Origin: Clostridia bacterium
GTDB lineage: Bacteria > Bacillota > Clostridia > Oscillospirales > Butyricicoccaceae
DNA: 54,598 nucleotides
Assembly: GCA_017408485.1 (NCBI GenBank)
Contig: JAFQUM010000035.1
Coordinates: 1 to 54,598 of the forward strand
Direction of reading: 5' to 3'
Position 1 is the first letter of the stretch, and the number at the start of each line of letters is the position of its first letter. The notes below the pieces were generated by a model. The model saw nothing but the letters and a program-made list of their open reading frames with translations. It searched no databases and was not told where the DNA came from. Shown piece after piece: positions 40,640-49,772 of the stretch. The position numbers and the translations under genes are program-made.

Positions 40640-41350
40640 TCAGTCTTCGACATCCTCATCCGACAACTGTGAGGCAATGCCTACCAAGTTGCGGAGCTTA
40701 TCCATACGGAAATCAAGCTCACTGCTTAAATGAGCACATCTGAGCAATTCTTGAGCCATCTCCTCTGTGAATGAATGGTCCTTTTTGTACCTTAACTGGT
40801 GCTCCAATGTAGCCCAAGAATCCATTGCAATGGTGCGAAGCTGGATCTCCACAGTCATCAGCCGCTTTTCGTGGGCTAAAAAAATCGGCACTTTAACTAT
40901 AAGGTGCAAACTGCGATATCCGTTAGGCTTTGGATTTGCAATATAATCTTTTTTTTGAACAAGGACAATATCATCCTGCTTTAAGAGTGCATCCGCAAGG
41001 TCATATACATCTTGCGGAAAGGGACAAATTACCCTTACGCCTGCGACGTCATTAATAGTATTTTCCAAAGATTCGAGAGTGATGGGCACATTAAGCCGTT
41101 GCAGCTTTTGTGCAATACTGCGTGGCTTTTTCAGGCGGGCGTGAATGCTACTTATGGGATTTCTGTCAAGCCTAAGAGAATACTCAACATTAAGGACATT
41201 AAACTTGGTCTCTATCTCCATCATAGCGCATTTGTAATACGCCATAAGCTTAGCAAAATCCATGCCGTTGCTTTTTGCCCATTCGAGCATTTCGGCATTC
41301 AGAGCAGAAAGCTGATCGTTGGATGGAAGTTTTAAAGTGTCGCTACTCAT
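40640..41350 (-). CDS. Small alarmone synthetase (RelA/SpoT synthetase domain)
   Basis: Protein of 236 residues with only the (p)ppGpp synthetase domain and no hydrolase, TGS or ACT parts, as in RelP/RelQ. Key segments are ARLKKPRSIAQKLQR, NDVAGVRVICPF, KKDYIANPKPNGYRSLHLIV (the G-loop and Mg-binding Glu neighbourhood), and VEIQLRTIAMDSWATLEHQL. It would make pppGpp or ppGpp from ATP and GTP/GDP in response to transcriptional induction rather than ribosomes. No SAH is fused. It heads the birA transcript. Confidence 0.93.
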   Translation of the reverse strand: MSSDTLKLPSNDQLSALNAEMLEWAKSNGMDFAKLMAYYKCAMMEIETKFNVLNVEYSLRLDRNPISSIHARLKKPRSIAQKLQRLNVPITLESLENTINDVAGVRVICPFPQDVYDLADALLKQDDIVLVQKKDYIANPKPNGYRSLHLIVKVPIFLAHEKRLMTVEIQLRTIAMDSWATLEHQLRYKKDHSFTEEMAQELLRCAHLSSELDFRMDKLRNLVGIASQLSDEDVED

Positions 41351-41506
41351 AAAAATCCCCCTTTTCTTACCTTAATAGTATCAGGATGAGCAAAAAATAC
41401 AATAAATAAAGAATTACAATTCTTTTAATAAAATGCAAATTAGTTTCAACTGCAGGTAAAACGCGAGAAATTGTGTTTAGCCTTTGAAAAATAGCCACAG
41501 ATACAG

Positions 41507-41534
41507 AAAAAGACCGTTTTAAAAACGGTCTTTT
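41507..41534 (-). terminator. Terminator of the tRNA-Gly gene
   Basis: Stem AAGACCGTTT / AAACGGTCTT with A/T runs; it lies just after the tRNA on the minus strand. Confidence 0.82.
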
Positions 41535-41537
41535 GAT

Positions 41538-41613
41538 ATGGAGCGGATTACGAGACTCGAACTCGCTACCTCCACCTTGGCAAGGTGGCGCTCTACCAGA
41601 TGAGCTAAATCCG
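41538..41613 (-). tRNA. tRNA-Gly (anticodon GCC)
   Basis: On the minus strand a complete cloverleaf: acceptor GCGGATT / AATCCGC, D arm, anticodon stem CACCT / AGGTG with loop TTGCCAA (anticodon GCC), a short variable loop, T arm with GTTCGAGTC, discriminator T and an encoded CCA end. Own promoter and terminator. Confidence 0.97.
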
Positions 41614-41627
41614 CATCAACGATTTCA

Positions 41628-41657
41628 TATTATAGCGGCAATTTTTGAGTTTGTCAA
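41628..41657 (-). promoter_or_regulatory. tRNA-Gly promoter
   Basis: Minus-strand consensus -35 TTGACA (41652-41657), 18-base spacer and -10 TATAAT (41628-41633). Confidence 0.85.
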
Positions 41658-41686
41658 TAGTTTTTTTAAAAGTCTGAATTAAAATA

Positions 41687-41715
41687 TTGAAAAGATAGAA
41701 AATATAATATAAAAT
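41687..41715 (+). promoter_or_regulatory. Promoter of the ABC ATPase-dCMP deaminase pair
   Basis: -35 TTGAAA (41687-41692), 17-base spacer and -10 TAAAAT (41710-41715), with AAAGGAAG immediately before the ATG. The region is very AT-rich, so other placements are possible. Confidence 0.5.
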
Positions 41716-41732
41716 AGAAAGGAAGTCAAAAA

Positions 41733-42443
41733 ATGATAGAGCTTAGCAATGTATCAAAGATATACCGCCGCGGTGCAGACAGAATATACGCACTCCGCGG
41801 AGTTAATGTGAATATCGGCAAGGGTGAGATGGTCGCAGTTACCGGACCTTCGGGGTCGGGGAAGTCTACTCTTATGAATATCATAGGTTGTATAGACTCT
41901 CCAACCACGGGTGTATACAAGCTTGGTGGCGTTACGGTTTCCCGCTTGGGCGGCAAAAAGGTCACAGAACTGAGACGGGATGTCATAGGCTTCATTTTTC
42001 AGGATTTTAATCTTATTCCACACCTTGATGCGAGAAAGAATGTGGAGCTGCCACTGATGATCTCGAGGCTGTCCGCCAAGGAGCGCAGATATCGGGCTGA
42101 GCAAGCTTTAGAGATGGTGGGACTTGCCGATCGAATGAAGCACCTGCCCGCCGAGCTTTCGGGTGGTCAAATGCAGCGTGTTGCCATCGCCCGTGTTATC
42201 GCGTCGGATACTCAAGTCGTGGTTGCGGATGAACCCACGGGCAATCTTGATGTAGTCTCAGCAAAAATGATCATAGATATCCTTTGGCAGATGAATAAAG
42301 ACGGGAAAACAATAGTTTTAATTACCCATGATCCCGAAACGGCAGAATCAATGCCGCGTAAGGTCGTGATAGAAAACGGAGAAATAATACAAACGGGGGA
42401 TAAATACAATGCAGAGAAAAGACAAGATCAATTATTACCTTGA
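41733..42443 (+). CDS. ABC transporter ATP-binding protein (MacB/LolD-like)
   Basis: ATPase subunit of 236 residues. Walker A is [14 protein letters not shown]-loop FIFQDFNL, signature LSGGQMQRVAIARV, Walker B VVVADEPTGNLD and the switch His in LITHD. The DEPTGNLD pattern and size place it in the MacB/LolD/FtsE group, which works with FtsX-like permeases. No permease gene is adjacent; the next gene encodes a deaminase and overlaps it by 35 bases. The partner must be elsewhere, or the ATPase acts in another role. No signal for gene loss is seen nearby. Confidence 0.93.
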   Translation: MIELSNVSKIYRRGADRIYALRGVNVNIGKGEMVAVTGPSGSGKSTLMNIIGCIDSPTTGVYKLGGVTVSRLGGKKVTELRRDVIGFIFQDFNLIPHLDARKNVELPLMISRLSAKERRYRAEQALEMVGLADRMKHLPAELSGGQMQRVAIARVIASDTQVVVADEPTGNLDVVSAKMIIDILWQMNKDGKTIVLITHDPETAESMPRKVVIENGEIIQTGDKYNAEKRQDQLLP

Positions 42444-42915
42444 CATCGCAAAAACTGTTCTCGAAAGAGGAACATGCCTGCGTCGAAATGTAGGCGCTAT
42501 AATCGTTAAAAATGATGTTATAATCTCCACCGGATATGCGGGAGCACCCCGCGGCAGAGCAAACTGCACCGATATCGGCTTCTGCCGTCGCGAGCAGATG
42601 GGAGTTCCTTCAGGGCAGAGATATGAGCTGTGCCGTAGTGTTCACGCTGAAGCAAACTGCATTATTGCCGCACCCCGTGACGAAATGCTTGGCTCCACCC
42701 TTTATCTTGCAATGGTCGATGCAAAGACGGGCGAGATCGTTCCCACTGCATCGCCTTGCAGTATGTGCCGCCGCCTCATTATCAATGCGGGCATTGAAGA
42801 AGTAATAGTCAAAACGGGTGAGACAGAGTATAAGCGCTTCTTGGTTGACGAATGGATCGACAACGACGATACTTTACCCGAAGAAAAGGACGAATACCAC
42901 GGCGACAAAAAATAA
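42409..42915 (+). CDS. dCMP deaminase (ComEB family)
   Basis: Zinc cytidine/deoxycytidylate deaminase of 168 residues. The zinc motifs are HAEANCI (His and catalytic Glu) and SPCSMCRR (the paired Cys), with an additional Cys/His-rich N-terminal part (CTDIGFCRRE) as in ComEB/dCMP deaminases. It would turn dCMP to dUMP for thymidylate synthesis. A ComEB label does not mean a competence role. The start at 42409 lies inside the ABC ATPase gene (35-base overlap), so translation is coupled. Confidence 0.9.
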   Translation: MQRKDKINYYLDIAKTVLERGTCLRRNVGAIIVKNDVIISTGYAGAPRGRANCTDIGFCRREQMGVPSGQRYELCRSVHAEANCIIAAPRDEMLGSTLYLAMVDAKTGEIVPTASPCSMCRRLIINAGIEEVIVKTGETEYKRFLVDEWIDNDDTLPEEKDEYHGDKK

Positions 42916-42929
42916 GTACATAAACACAA

Positions 42930-42965
42930 ACGGCTTTCCGTGCAACATACCACGGAAAGCCGTTA
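42930..42965. terminator. Bidirectional terminator
   Basis: 13-bp stem ACGGCTTTCCGTG / CACGGAAAGCCGT with an 8-base loop between the convergent deaminase and typA genes. Confidence 0.88.
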
Positions 42966-42967
42966 TA

Positions 42968-44794
42968 TTATACTCTGTTTTTGCCGCCGAACTTGTCCTT
43001 TGCGCGAAGCTGATTATCAAGGATACGCTTGCGCAGACGGAGATTTTTGGGTGTGACTTCTATAAGCTCATCATCTGCAATGAACTCGATGCACTTTTCC
43101 AAGCTCATCTGACGGGGAGGAATAAGACGGAGTGCCTCGTCACTGCCTGATGCACGCATATTGGTTACGTGTTTTTTCTTGCATACATTGACATTGATGT
43201 CCTCGGGCTTGGGGGACATACCGACTATCATTCCCTCGTATACCTTGACTCCTGCCCCGATAAACAACGCGCCTCGCTCCTGGGCGTTATAAAGTCCGTA
43301 GGTGACCGCTTCTCCTGTTTCAAAAGCAACCAAAGCACCTGTATTTCTGCTTGGGATATCGCCCTTGTAGGGGACATAGCTGTCAAAGAGGGTGTTCATA
43401 ACACCTTCGCCGCGGGTGTCGGTCAAAAACTCATTGCGGTAACCGAAAAGTCCGCGGGAGGGAACAAGATATTCTAATCGCATAACATCGCCATAAGGGG
43501 TCATCTGTACAAGCTCACCCTTGCGAGAGCCAAGCTTTTCCATAACCGCGCCTACATAAGCGGAGGGTACATCGCAAATGAAACGTTCGACGGGCTCCAT
43601 TTTTACGCCGTTTTCTTCACGGAAAAGAACCTTAGGAGCGCCTACCATAAACTCGTAGCCTTCGCGGCGCATAGTTTCGATGAGTATGGACAGATGCATC
43701 TCGCCTCTGCCTGCAACTCTGAAGCTTTCGGTGGATTCTGTATCGGTGACGCGGAGAGATACATCCTTCAGAAGCTCGCGATAAAGCCTATCACGGAGAT
43801 GACGGGATGTTACAAACTTGCCTTCGGTGCCTGCAAAAGGACCGTTATTGACCGAGAAGGTCATTTCAACAGTAGGTTCGGAGATCTTTACAAATGGCAA
43901 GGGCTCGGGATTATCTACGGCACAGATGGTATCACCGATGGTGATATCTGCAATACCCGATACACAAACTATGTCACCGCTTTTTGCGCTTTCTACGGGA
44001 ACACGTTCAAGTCCGTCTATCTGATAAAGGTTGACCGCTTTGGAACGGTAGGGAGCGTGAGCATTGTGATACTCGCAGATCACGATATCACTGTTTTTAT
44101 TTAGAGTACCGCGCTCGATCCTGCCTATGCAGACTCTGCCCACATACTCGTTGTAGTCTATGGATGAAATAAGCAGCTGAGCAGGACCTTCCTTATATTC
44201 AGGAGCGGGCATATGCTCAAGTATAGTATCAAGAAGAGGGAGGAGGTTTTCGTGAGGTCCTTCGGGTGAAAGAGAAGCTGTTCCGTTTCTGCCTGAGCAG
44301 AAAAGCACGGGACTGTTAAGCTGATCATCACTTGCATTAAGGCTGATGAGCAGATCGAGCACCTCGTCGATAACGCCATCGATGCGTGCATCGGGGCGGT
44401 CTATCTTGTTGATAACAACAATGACCTTGTGACCAAGCTCCAGTGCCTTTTGCAAAACAAAGCGGGTCTGTGGCATAGGACCTTCAGCCGCGTCCACAAG
44501 CAAGATAACACCATTAACCATTTTAAGAACGCGTTCGACCTCGCCGCCGAAATCGGCATGGCCGGGAGTGTCAATGACATTGATCTTGACATCCTTATAT
44601 GAAATAGCGGTGTTTTTGGCAAGTATAGTAATACCGCGCTCACGCTCTAAGTCATTGGAGTCCATAACTCTGTCGGCAACGACCTGATTTTCTCTGAAAA
44701 CACCGCTCTGCTTGAGCATTTCGTCAACAAGGGTGGTCTTGCCATGGTCAACGTGGGCGACAATGGCGATATTTCTTAAATCTTCACGAATCAC
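42968..44794 (-). CDS. typA: Ribosome-associated GTPase TypA/BipA
   Basis: Translational GTPase of 608 residues related to EF-G. The G1 loop is [15 protein letters not shown]3 [15 protein letters not shown]4 NKIDRPDAR. Domain II and the two C-terminal alpha-beta domains follow, with the conserved region near [12 protein letters not shown] and the TypA-specific C-terminus. TypA binds the 70S ribosome under stress and supports 50S assembly at low temperature. The gene is single and has its own promoter. Confidence 0.97.
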   Translation of the reverse strand: MIREDLRNIAIVAHVDHGKTTLVDEMLKQSGVFRENQVVADRVMDSNDLERERGITILAKNTAISYKDVKINVIDTPGHADFGGEVERVLKMVNGVILLVDAAEGPMPQTRFVLQKALELGHKVIVVINKIDRPDARIDGVIDEVLDLLISLNASDDQLNSPVLFCSGRNGTASLSPEGPHENLLPLLDTILEHMPAPEYKEGPAQLLISSIDYNEYVGRVCIGRIERGTLNKNSDIVICEYHNAHAPYRSKAVNLYQIDGLERVPVESAKSGDIVCVSGIADITIGDTICAVDNPEPLPFVKISEPTVEMTFSVNNGPFAGTEGKFVTSRHLRDRLYRELLKDVSLRVTDTESTESFRVAGRGEMHLSILIETMRREGYEFMVGAPKVLFREENGVKMEPVERFICDVPSAYVGAVMEKLGSRKGELVQMTPYGDVMRLEYLVPSRGLFGYRNEFLTDTRGEGVMNTLFDSYVPYKGDIPSRNTGALVAFETGEAVTYGLYNAQERGALFIGAGVKVYEGMIVGMSPKPEDINVNVCKKKHVTNMRASGSDEALRLIPPRQMSLEKCIEFIADDELIEVTPKNLRLRKRILDNQLRAKDKFGGKNRV

Positions 44795-44845
44795 AAAAAA
44801 ACCTCTTTTCTCCGCGACTTGATTAAAATACGATTAAGACACTTT

Positions 44846-44875
44846 ATTTTAAGCCTTAAAGTAGAGTTTTGTCAA
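44846..44875 (-). promoter_or_regulatory. typA promoter
   Basis: Minus-strand consensus -35 TTGACA (44870-44875), 18-base spacer and -10 TAAAAT (44846-44851). Confidence 0.8.
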
Positions 44876-44884
44876 ATATATTTA

Positions 44885-44913
44885 TTGAAAAATCCTATCA
44901 TTTTTAGTATATT
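44885..44913 (+). promoter_or_regulatory. Promoter of the chromate-MATE-ABC operon
   Basis: -35 TTGAAA (44885-44890), 17-base spacer and -10 TATATT (44908-44913), with AGAAAGGAAGG before the first start codon. It starts 10 bases from the divergent typA -35. Confidence 0.7.
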
Positions 44914-44952
44914 GTATAGAGATGTAATATAAAGAGAGAAAGGAAGGTAGCT

Positions 44953-45495
44953 ATGAAGGAGCTATTTCAGTTATTTGCCTCCTTTGCCAGGATAGGTGCT
45001 TTAACCTTTGGCGGGGGATATGCTATGCTGCCCATGCTTCAAAAGGAAGTTGTTGAAAAACATAAATGGGCAACCGAAGAGGAGCTTATGGATTATTATG
45101 CCATAGGTCAGTGTACCCCCGGTGTTATTGCCGTCAATACCGCAACCTTTGTGGGACAGTCGCAAAGAGGAACTTTGGGTGCAGTATTTGCAACGGCAGG
45201 AATCGTTTTCCCATCATTTGTAATAATTTCGCTTATTGCAACCGTATTGACAAACTTTTCTCATATTCCCGAGGTTAAATACGCCTTTGCGGGAATCAGA
45301 GTATGTGTCTGTGTCCTTATTCTCAATGCGGTAATAAAGCTGTTTAAAAAATCTGTTCCCGATGTGGTGGCAGGTATTATTTTTGCAGTGGTACTGCTTG
45401 CATCGGTCATATTTGATGTTTCCCCCATACTTATCGTTCCTATCGCAGCAGTGATAGGAATCGGAGTTCAGTTGTGGAGGTGTAAGCAGAAATGA
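44953..45495 (+). CDS. Chromate transporter half-protein (ChrA N-half)
   Basis: Membrane protein of 180 residues matching one half of the two-domain ChrA chromate transporter (CHR family). FARIGALTFGGGYAMLPML near the start and CTPGVIAVNTATFVG are the signature GGGYAMLP and TPGP-like loops; about six hydrophobic segments follow. Short CHR proteins work as paired genes, and here the second half follows with a 4-base overlap. The natural substrate in Clostridia is not chromate for certain; the family name reflects homology. Confidence 0.9.
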   Translation: MKELFQLFASFARIGALTFGGGYAMLPMLQKEVVEKHKWATEEELMDYYAIGQCTPGVIAVNTATFVGQSQRGTLGAVFATAGIVFPSFVIISLIATVLTNFSHIPEVKYAFAGIRVCVCVLILNAVIKLFKKSVPDVVAGIIFAVVLLASVIFDVSPILIVPIAAVIGIGVQLWRCKQK

Positions 45496-46097
45496 TCTTT
45501 CTTCAATTGTTTTGGGAGTTTTTCAAAACAGGACTTTTTGCGGTAGGCGGCGGAATGGCGACCGTTCCGTTCCTTTATGATATGGGTGAGCGTATGGGCT
45601 GGTTTACCGATGCCCAGCTTGCCGATATGATCGCAGTTGCCGATTCCACACCCGGACCCATCGGTGTGAATATGGCTACCTATGTAGGGTACACTTCTGT
45701 GAGCGAAGCCTTAAACTCAACCCTTATGGGCGTTTTTGGTGCACTTGTGGCAACATTTTCATTGGTCTTACCCTCGGTAATAGTTGTTCTCATTGTCGCA
45801 AAAGTTCTTAAGGCGTTTAAGGATAATTTCTATGTCAAATCCGCATTTTACGGACTGCGCCCTGCGTCAACGGGACTTATCACTGCGGCAGGCTGCACTG
45901 TTGCGGCGATCGCATTGCTCAATATTGATCTTTTCAAAGAAACGGGAAAGTTTTTAGATGTGCTGAATATCCCTGCGCTGATACTTGCGGCGGTGTTGAT
46001 AGTCTTGACAAATGTCAAGGGAATCAAAAAGCTGCACCCCGTTGTATTCATTGCATTTTCCGCAATAGTGGGTATTGTCTTTAAGTTTGGAGCTTAA
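45492..46097 (+). CDS. Chromate transporter half-protein (ChrA C-half)
   Basis: Second CHR-family protein of 201 residues, with FKTGLFAVGGGMATVPFL at the start and DSTPGPIGVNMATYVGY, the duplicate of the first gene's signatures. The inverted repeat topology expected of ChrA would be completed by the two subunits together. ATGA overlap with the upstream gene indicates coupled translation. About six hydrophobic segments are present. The following MATE gene begins four bases after its stop. Confidence 0.9.
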   Translation: MIFLQLFWEFFKTGLFAVGGGMATVPFLYDMGERMGWFTDAQLADMIAVADSTPGPIGVNMATYVGYTSVSEALNSTLMGVFGALVATFSLVLPSVIVVLIVAKVLKAFKDNFYVKSAFYGLRPASTGLITAAGCTVAAIALLNIDLFKETGKFLDVLNIPALILAAVLIVLTNVKGIKKLHPVVFIAFSAIVGIVFKFGA

Positions 46098-46101
46098 CAT
46101 A

Positions 46102-47478
46102 GTGCAAAAAGATAACTTTTATAAAAACGTTTTTCGGCTTGCAATTCCCGTAGCAACTCAGAATATGCTCTCGACCTGCGCCAATCTTGTAGATACGGCA
46201 ATGGTTGCGAGCCTCGGTAATGCTGAAGTCTCTGCGGTGGGAGTATCCGGAAAATGGATGTTTCTTATTAATATTATGGTGTTGGGAATAGGTGCGGGAG
46301 CGAGCGCGCAGATATCCCAATATTACGGTGCGGATGAAAAGGAAAACATGAAACGCACCCAATGTACGGCGCTGGTTTTTTGTATTGGTGTGGCACTTGT
46401 TTACCTCCTTGCTGCACTGCTGTTTCCTCGTCAGCTAATAGCCGTATTTAACGATGAGCCGGAGGTTATTAAGGCAGGTGTGGAGTATATCCGCATCGCA
46501 GCTTTGGGGGTAATACCCTTGGCAATAGCAAATATTTGTGCCGTAGCCCGTCGCTCGGTAGAGGATGTAAAGGTTCCTATGTACATCGCGGGGGTATCGG
46601 TTTTGATAAATACCTGCTTGAATTATACTTTCATTTACGGTAATTTTGGAGCCCCTGCTCTCGGTGTCAAGGGTGCGGCATTAGCTACAACCATTTCCCT
46701 TACTTTTCAGGCTATCGCTTTTATCACTATAGGAATAGTCAAAAAACATTTCAGTATTATTGCTTTCAAAAGTATAGGGGATATCAGCAGAGACTTTGTC
46801 AAAAAGTTTATGAAGATCTCCTTGCCCGCTGTATTTAATGAAGAAATATGGGGTGGAGGAATTATGATATGTGCTGCTATATTTGCCCGTCAGGGAAGTG
46901 ATAATTACGCAGCATATACAATCTTTGACTCGGTATCCAGCATTACCTTTATTTTCTTCCAGGGACTTGGCGCGGCGAGCGCGGTGCTTATCGGTAAGAC
47001 GGTAGGTGCGGGTAAGCTCAATGAAGCATACGATATGGCGAAAAAGTTTATGATAGCGACACCTATTTTGGGACTTATCGCAGGTGGATTGCTGATTGCG
47101 TTGCGTAAGCCCATACTTATGCTGTTTGATATTGAGACAATGTCGGCAAGAATGACAGTGGAGACACTTATCATAATATTCGGCATATGGCTTGGAATGA
47201 GAATGATATCTTATACCGGTGTTTGCGGCATATTCCGTGCGGGCGGCGACTCAAAGTTTGGAGTTTATTTGGATCTTATAGGTCTGTATTGTTTTGCGAT
47301 TCCTGCTGTGCTTATCGCGGCATATTTGTTTAAAGCGCCCTTCGTGGTTTTGGTTGCCACAATGATGATAGTTGAAGATTCTGCAAAGGTACCAATAACA
47401 TTGTACTATTTGCGCTCAAGAAGATGGATAAAAAGGATCACCCAATCGAGTCATACAAGCGAGGATCAAAATGTTTAA
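46102..47478 (+). CDS. MATE family multidrug exporter
   Basis: Twelve-helix membrane protein of 458 residues in the MATE (NorM/DinF-like) family. The N-terminus reads NVFRLAIPVATQNMLSTCA, then LVDTAMVASLGNAEVSAVGV, the typical VDTxxVGxLG block of MATE pumps. Substrates are organic cations exchanged for Na+ or H+. The start is placed at GTG 46102, because TTTGGAG lies 10 bases upstream; an earlier TTG (46075) inside the preceding gene has no good site. It overlaps the following ABC gene by 8 bases. Confidence 0.92.
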   Translation: MQKDNFYKNVFRLAIPVATQNMLSTCANLVDTAMVASLGNAEVSAVGVSGKWMFLINIMVLGIGAGASAQISQYYGADEKENMKRTQCTALVFCIGVALVYLLAALLFPRQLIAVFNDEPEVIKAGVEYIRIAALGVIPLAIANICAVARRSVEDVKVPMYIAGVSVLINTCLNYTFIYGNFGAPALGVKGAALATTISLTFQAIAFITIGIVKKHFSIIAFKSIGDISRDFVKKFMKISLPAVFNEEIWGGGIMICAAIFARQGSDNYAAYTIFDSVSSITFIFFQGLGAASAVLIGKTVGAGKLNEAYDMAKKFMIATPILGLIAGGLLIALRKPILMLFDIETMSARMTVETLIIIFGIWLGMRMISYTGVCGIFRAGGDSKFGVYLDLIGLYCFAIPAVLIAAYLFKAPFVVLVATMMIVEDSAKVPITLYYLRSRRWIKRITQSSHTSEDQNV

Positions 47479-49180
47479 AAGATTTTTGAGCTATTATAAG
47501 CCCCACAAAAAAATATTTGCCCTTGATATGTTGGCATCCCTTGCGGTGTCAATGATAGGTGTTCTGTATCCTATGATGACACGTACGATGCTGAATGACC
47601 TGATACCCAACCGAAAATATAGCCTTATCATTATTTTTGGCGTATCCCTTTTGGCCGTCTATATAATCAGGATGTTGCTTGATTATTTTATTCAGTATCA
47701 GGGACATATGATGGGCGTGAATATGCAGGCGAGAATGCGCAGTGATATGTTTAATCATCTTGAAAAACTGCCGTTTAGCTTCTTCGATAATCACGAAACG
47801 GGAAAAATAAAGTCACGCTTGACCAATGACTTGACCGATATCAGTGAGCTTGCCCATCACGGACCTGAAAGTGTAATAATCGCCACTATAACGGTCGTTG
47901 TTTCATTTGCATATCTTGCAACCATAAATATATGGCTTGCACTGATAGTATTTTTATGTGTGCCTATTCTCATTGTGGTGGCGGTCATAACTCGAAAGAA
48001 AATGACCGAAGCTTTTAGAGAGAGCCGCCGCTCTGTGGCGGAAATAAATGCCGCATTGGAAAGCAGCATTTCAGGAATAAGGGTCACCAAAGCATTTACC
48101 AATTCCGAGAAAGAATCGGAAAAGTTTGAAAAGGGAAATGAGCGCTTTAAGGAAGCACGCAGAAGCTCATACAAGGCGATGGGAGAGTTTCACTCCTCCA
48201 CCACATTCGTCACCAATGTATTCAATGTTGTGGTGCTTATTTCGGGTGGTCTGTTTATGTATGCGGGAGAGATAAGCTTTGCGGATTACTCTGCGTTTGT
48301 TGTTTCCATCGGTCTGTTTTTAAATCCCATAAATACAGTTATCCGCTTTATGGAAATGTTTCAAAACGGAGTTGCGGGATTTGAAAGATTTGTGGAAATT
48401 ATGGACACTCCCGTGGAGAACGACGGCGGAAAGATAGACGCTGCCCGACTCGAGGGCAAAATTGAGTTTAAGAATGTTTCTTGCAGCTACGACAATAACA
48501 GAAAGGTCTTAAAGTCAGTAAACTTAAGCGTTGACAAGGGAAAGACCTTTGCACTTGTTGGACCCAGTGGAGGCGGTAAAACCACCATATGTCATCTGAT
48601 TCCGCATTTTTATGATGTCAGCGAGGGTACAATTTACATTGACGGAATGGATATAAGAGATCTTTCCCTTGCATCCTTGCGCCGCAATATAGGTATCGTT
48701 CAGCAGGATATATATCTGTTCAATGCAAGTGTCCGTGATAACATTCTCTACGGAAGGCTTGATGCTACCGAGGAGGAGATAATCGAGGCGGCAAAGCGTG
48801 CAAATATCCACGACTATATAATGACGATGGAGAATGGATATGATACCGTGATAGGTGAGCGCGGCGTGCGGCTTTCCGGCGGACAAAAGCAAAGACTTTG
48901 CATTGCAAGAGTGTTTTTGAAAAATCCTCCGATACTGATTCTGGACGAAGCGACAAGTGCATTGGATAATGCTACAGAGATACTGATTCAGAAGTCTCTC
49001 GATGAGCTGTGTATCGGAAGAACTACTTTGGTGGTCGCGCATAGGTTATCAACTATTAAGAACGCTTCAGAAATTGCCGTGATCGACGACGGAAAGATAA
49101 TTGAGCAGGGAAGTCACGAGGACCTGCTTGCCAATAACGGAATGTATGCCGAGCTTTATAACAAACAATTTAAAGAATAA
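47471..49180 (+). CDS. ABC transporter, fused permease-ATPase
   Basis: Half-transporter of 569 residues with an N-terminal membrane domain and a C-terminal nucleotide-binding domain: Walker A VGPSGGGKTTI, signature RLSGGQKQRLCIAR, Walker B LILDEATSALD with the catalytic Glu and an H-loop VAHRLST. All motifs are canonical, so it may act as a homodimer, like MsbA/BmrA-type pumps, unlike the heterodimeric pair earlier in the window. It is the fourth gene of the CHR-MATE-ABC operon, and its 8-base overlap with the MATE gene supports that. Confidence 0.95.
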   Translation: MFKRFLSYYKPHKKIFALDMLASLAVSMIGVLYPMMTRTMLNDLIPNRKYSLIIIFGVSLLAVYIIRMLLDYFIQYQGHMMGVNMQARMRSDMFNHLEKLPFSFFDNHETGKIKSRLTNDLTDISELAHHGPESVIIATITVVVSFAYLATINIWLALIVFLCVPILIVVAVITRKKMTEAFRESRRSVAEINAALESSISGIRVTKAFTNSEKESEKFEKGNERFKEARRSSYKAMGEFHSSTTFVTNVFNVVVLISGGLFMYAGEISFADYSAFVVSIGLFLNPINTVIRFMEMFQNGVAGFERFVEIMDTPVENDGGKIDAARLEGKIEFKNVSCSYDNNRKVLKSVNLSVDKGKTFALVGPSGGGKTTICHLIPHFYDVSEGTIYIDGMDIRDLSLASLRRNIGIVQQDIYLFNASVRDNILYGRLDATEEEIIEAAKRANIHDYIMTMENGYDTVIGERGVRLSGGQKQRLCIARVFLKNPPILILDEATSALDNATEILIQKSLDELCIGRTTLVVAHRLSTIKNASEIAVIDDGKIIEQGSHEDLLANNGMYAELYNKQFKE

Positions 49181-49228
49181 ATGTATAAAACAGCCTGTGT
49201 AAAAACAGGCTGTTTTATACATTTTTAC
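49181..49228. terminator. Strong bidirectional terminator
   Basis: Perfect 17-bp stem ATGTATAAAACAGCCTG / CAGGCTGTTTTATACAT with an 8-base loop. The stop codon of the facing amidase gene (49215) lies within the stem. Confidence 0.95.
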
Positions 49229-49718
49229 GATATCCCTCAATGTGAATGACCCTTAAGCGGCGGAATCGGTAGCTGCTAAGCGGTCGCATGTCTGCATCAT
49301 AGCTATGAGCGGCAATAAGTATATTGTCAGGCGTGGGCCTGCCGTTTATCTTCACTACAACGGGGGAGTGGTGAAATATATCTTTGTCAATAGCAAGCTG
49401 GATTATATCTCCCGGCTCTGCTTGATATAAAGGTACCTCTGCACCAAACGGTCCCACGCCCTTGTTCGTAGTTATAAAATTATATAGATATTGCACTCCC
49501 GTCCAGGATGCGGAGCGGTCATTAGTATTTATATAAAACCAACCATACACAGGTGTGTAGTTCATTATTCCTGTGCCTGCGAATATTACTTGACTTGCAA
49601 AGTTTGTACAGTCTCCGCCTATTGGGGAAAAATCATAAAACGCGGGATTTCTGCCGAATGCCCATTTGTGGGCATAATCTACAGCTTTGGTTCGATCATA
49701 GTCAAATATTTCTAACAT
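49215..49718 (-). CDS. Amidase_6 (putative cysteine amidase) domain protein
   Basis: Protein of 167 residues that is essentially one Amidase_6 domain. The opening DRTKAVDYAHKWAFGRNP, the catalytic segment GGDCTNFASQVI (Cys) and the His in IFHHSPVVV fit this papain-like family, which is common in spore formers and often lies at the C-terminus of secreted proteins. This copy has no signal peptide or membrane anchor, so it should be cytoplasmic or released on lysis. Its ribosome binding site lies in the 3' arm of the terminator of the preceding gene. Confidence 0.85.
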   Translation of the reverse strand: MLEIFDYDRTKAVDYAHKWAFGRNPAFYDFSPIGGDCTNFASQVIFAGTGIMNYTPVYGWFYINTNDRSASWTGVQYLYNFITTNKGVGPFGAEVPLYQAEPGDIIQLAIDKDIFHHSPVVVKINGRPTPDNILIAAHSYDADMRPLSSYRFRRLRVIHIEGYRKNV

Positions 49719-49723
49719 AAAAA

Positions 49724-49761
49724 GGCATCTCTCCTCAACACAGTGTATGAGGGAAGATGCC
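49724..49761 (-). terminator. Terminator of the SDR gene carrying the amidase RBS
   Basis: Minus-strand stem GGCATCTTCCCTCA / TGAGGAGAGATGCC with one C-A mismatch, followed by TTTTTATG. The 3' arm contains GAGGAGA, the amidase ribosome binding site, and the amidase ATG follows directly. Confidence 0.75.
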
Positions 49762-49772
49762 CTAATGTGCTT

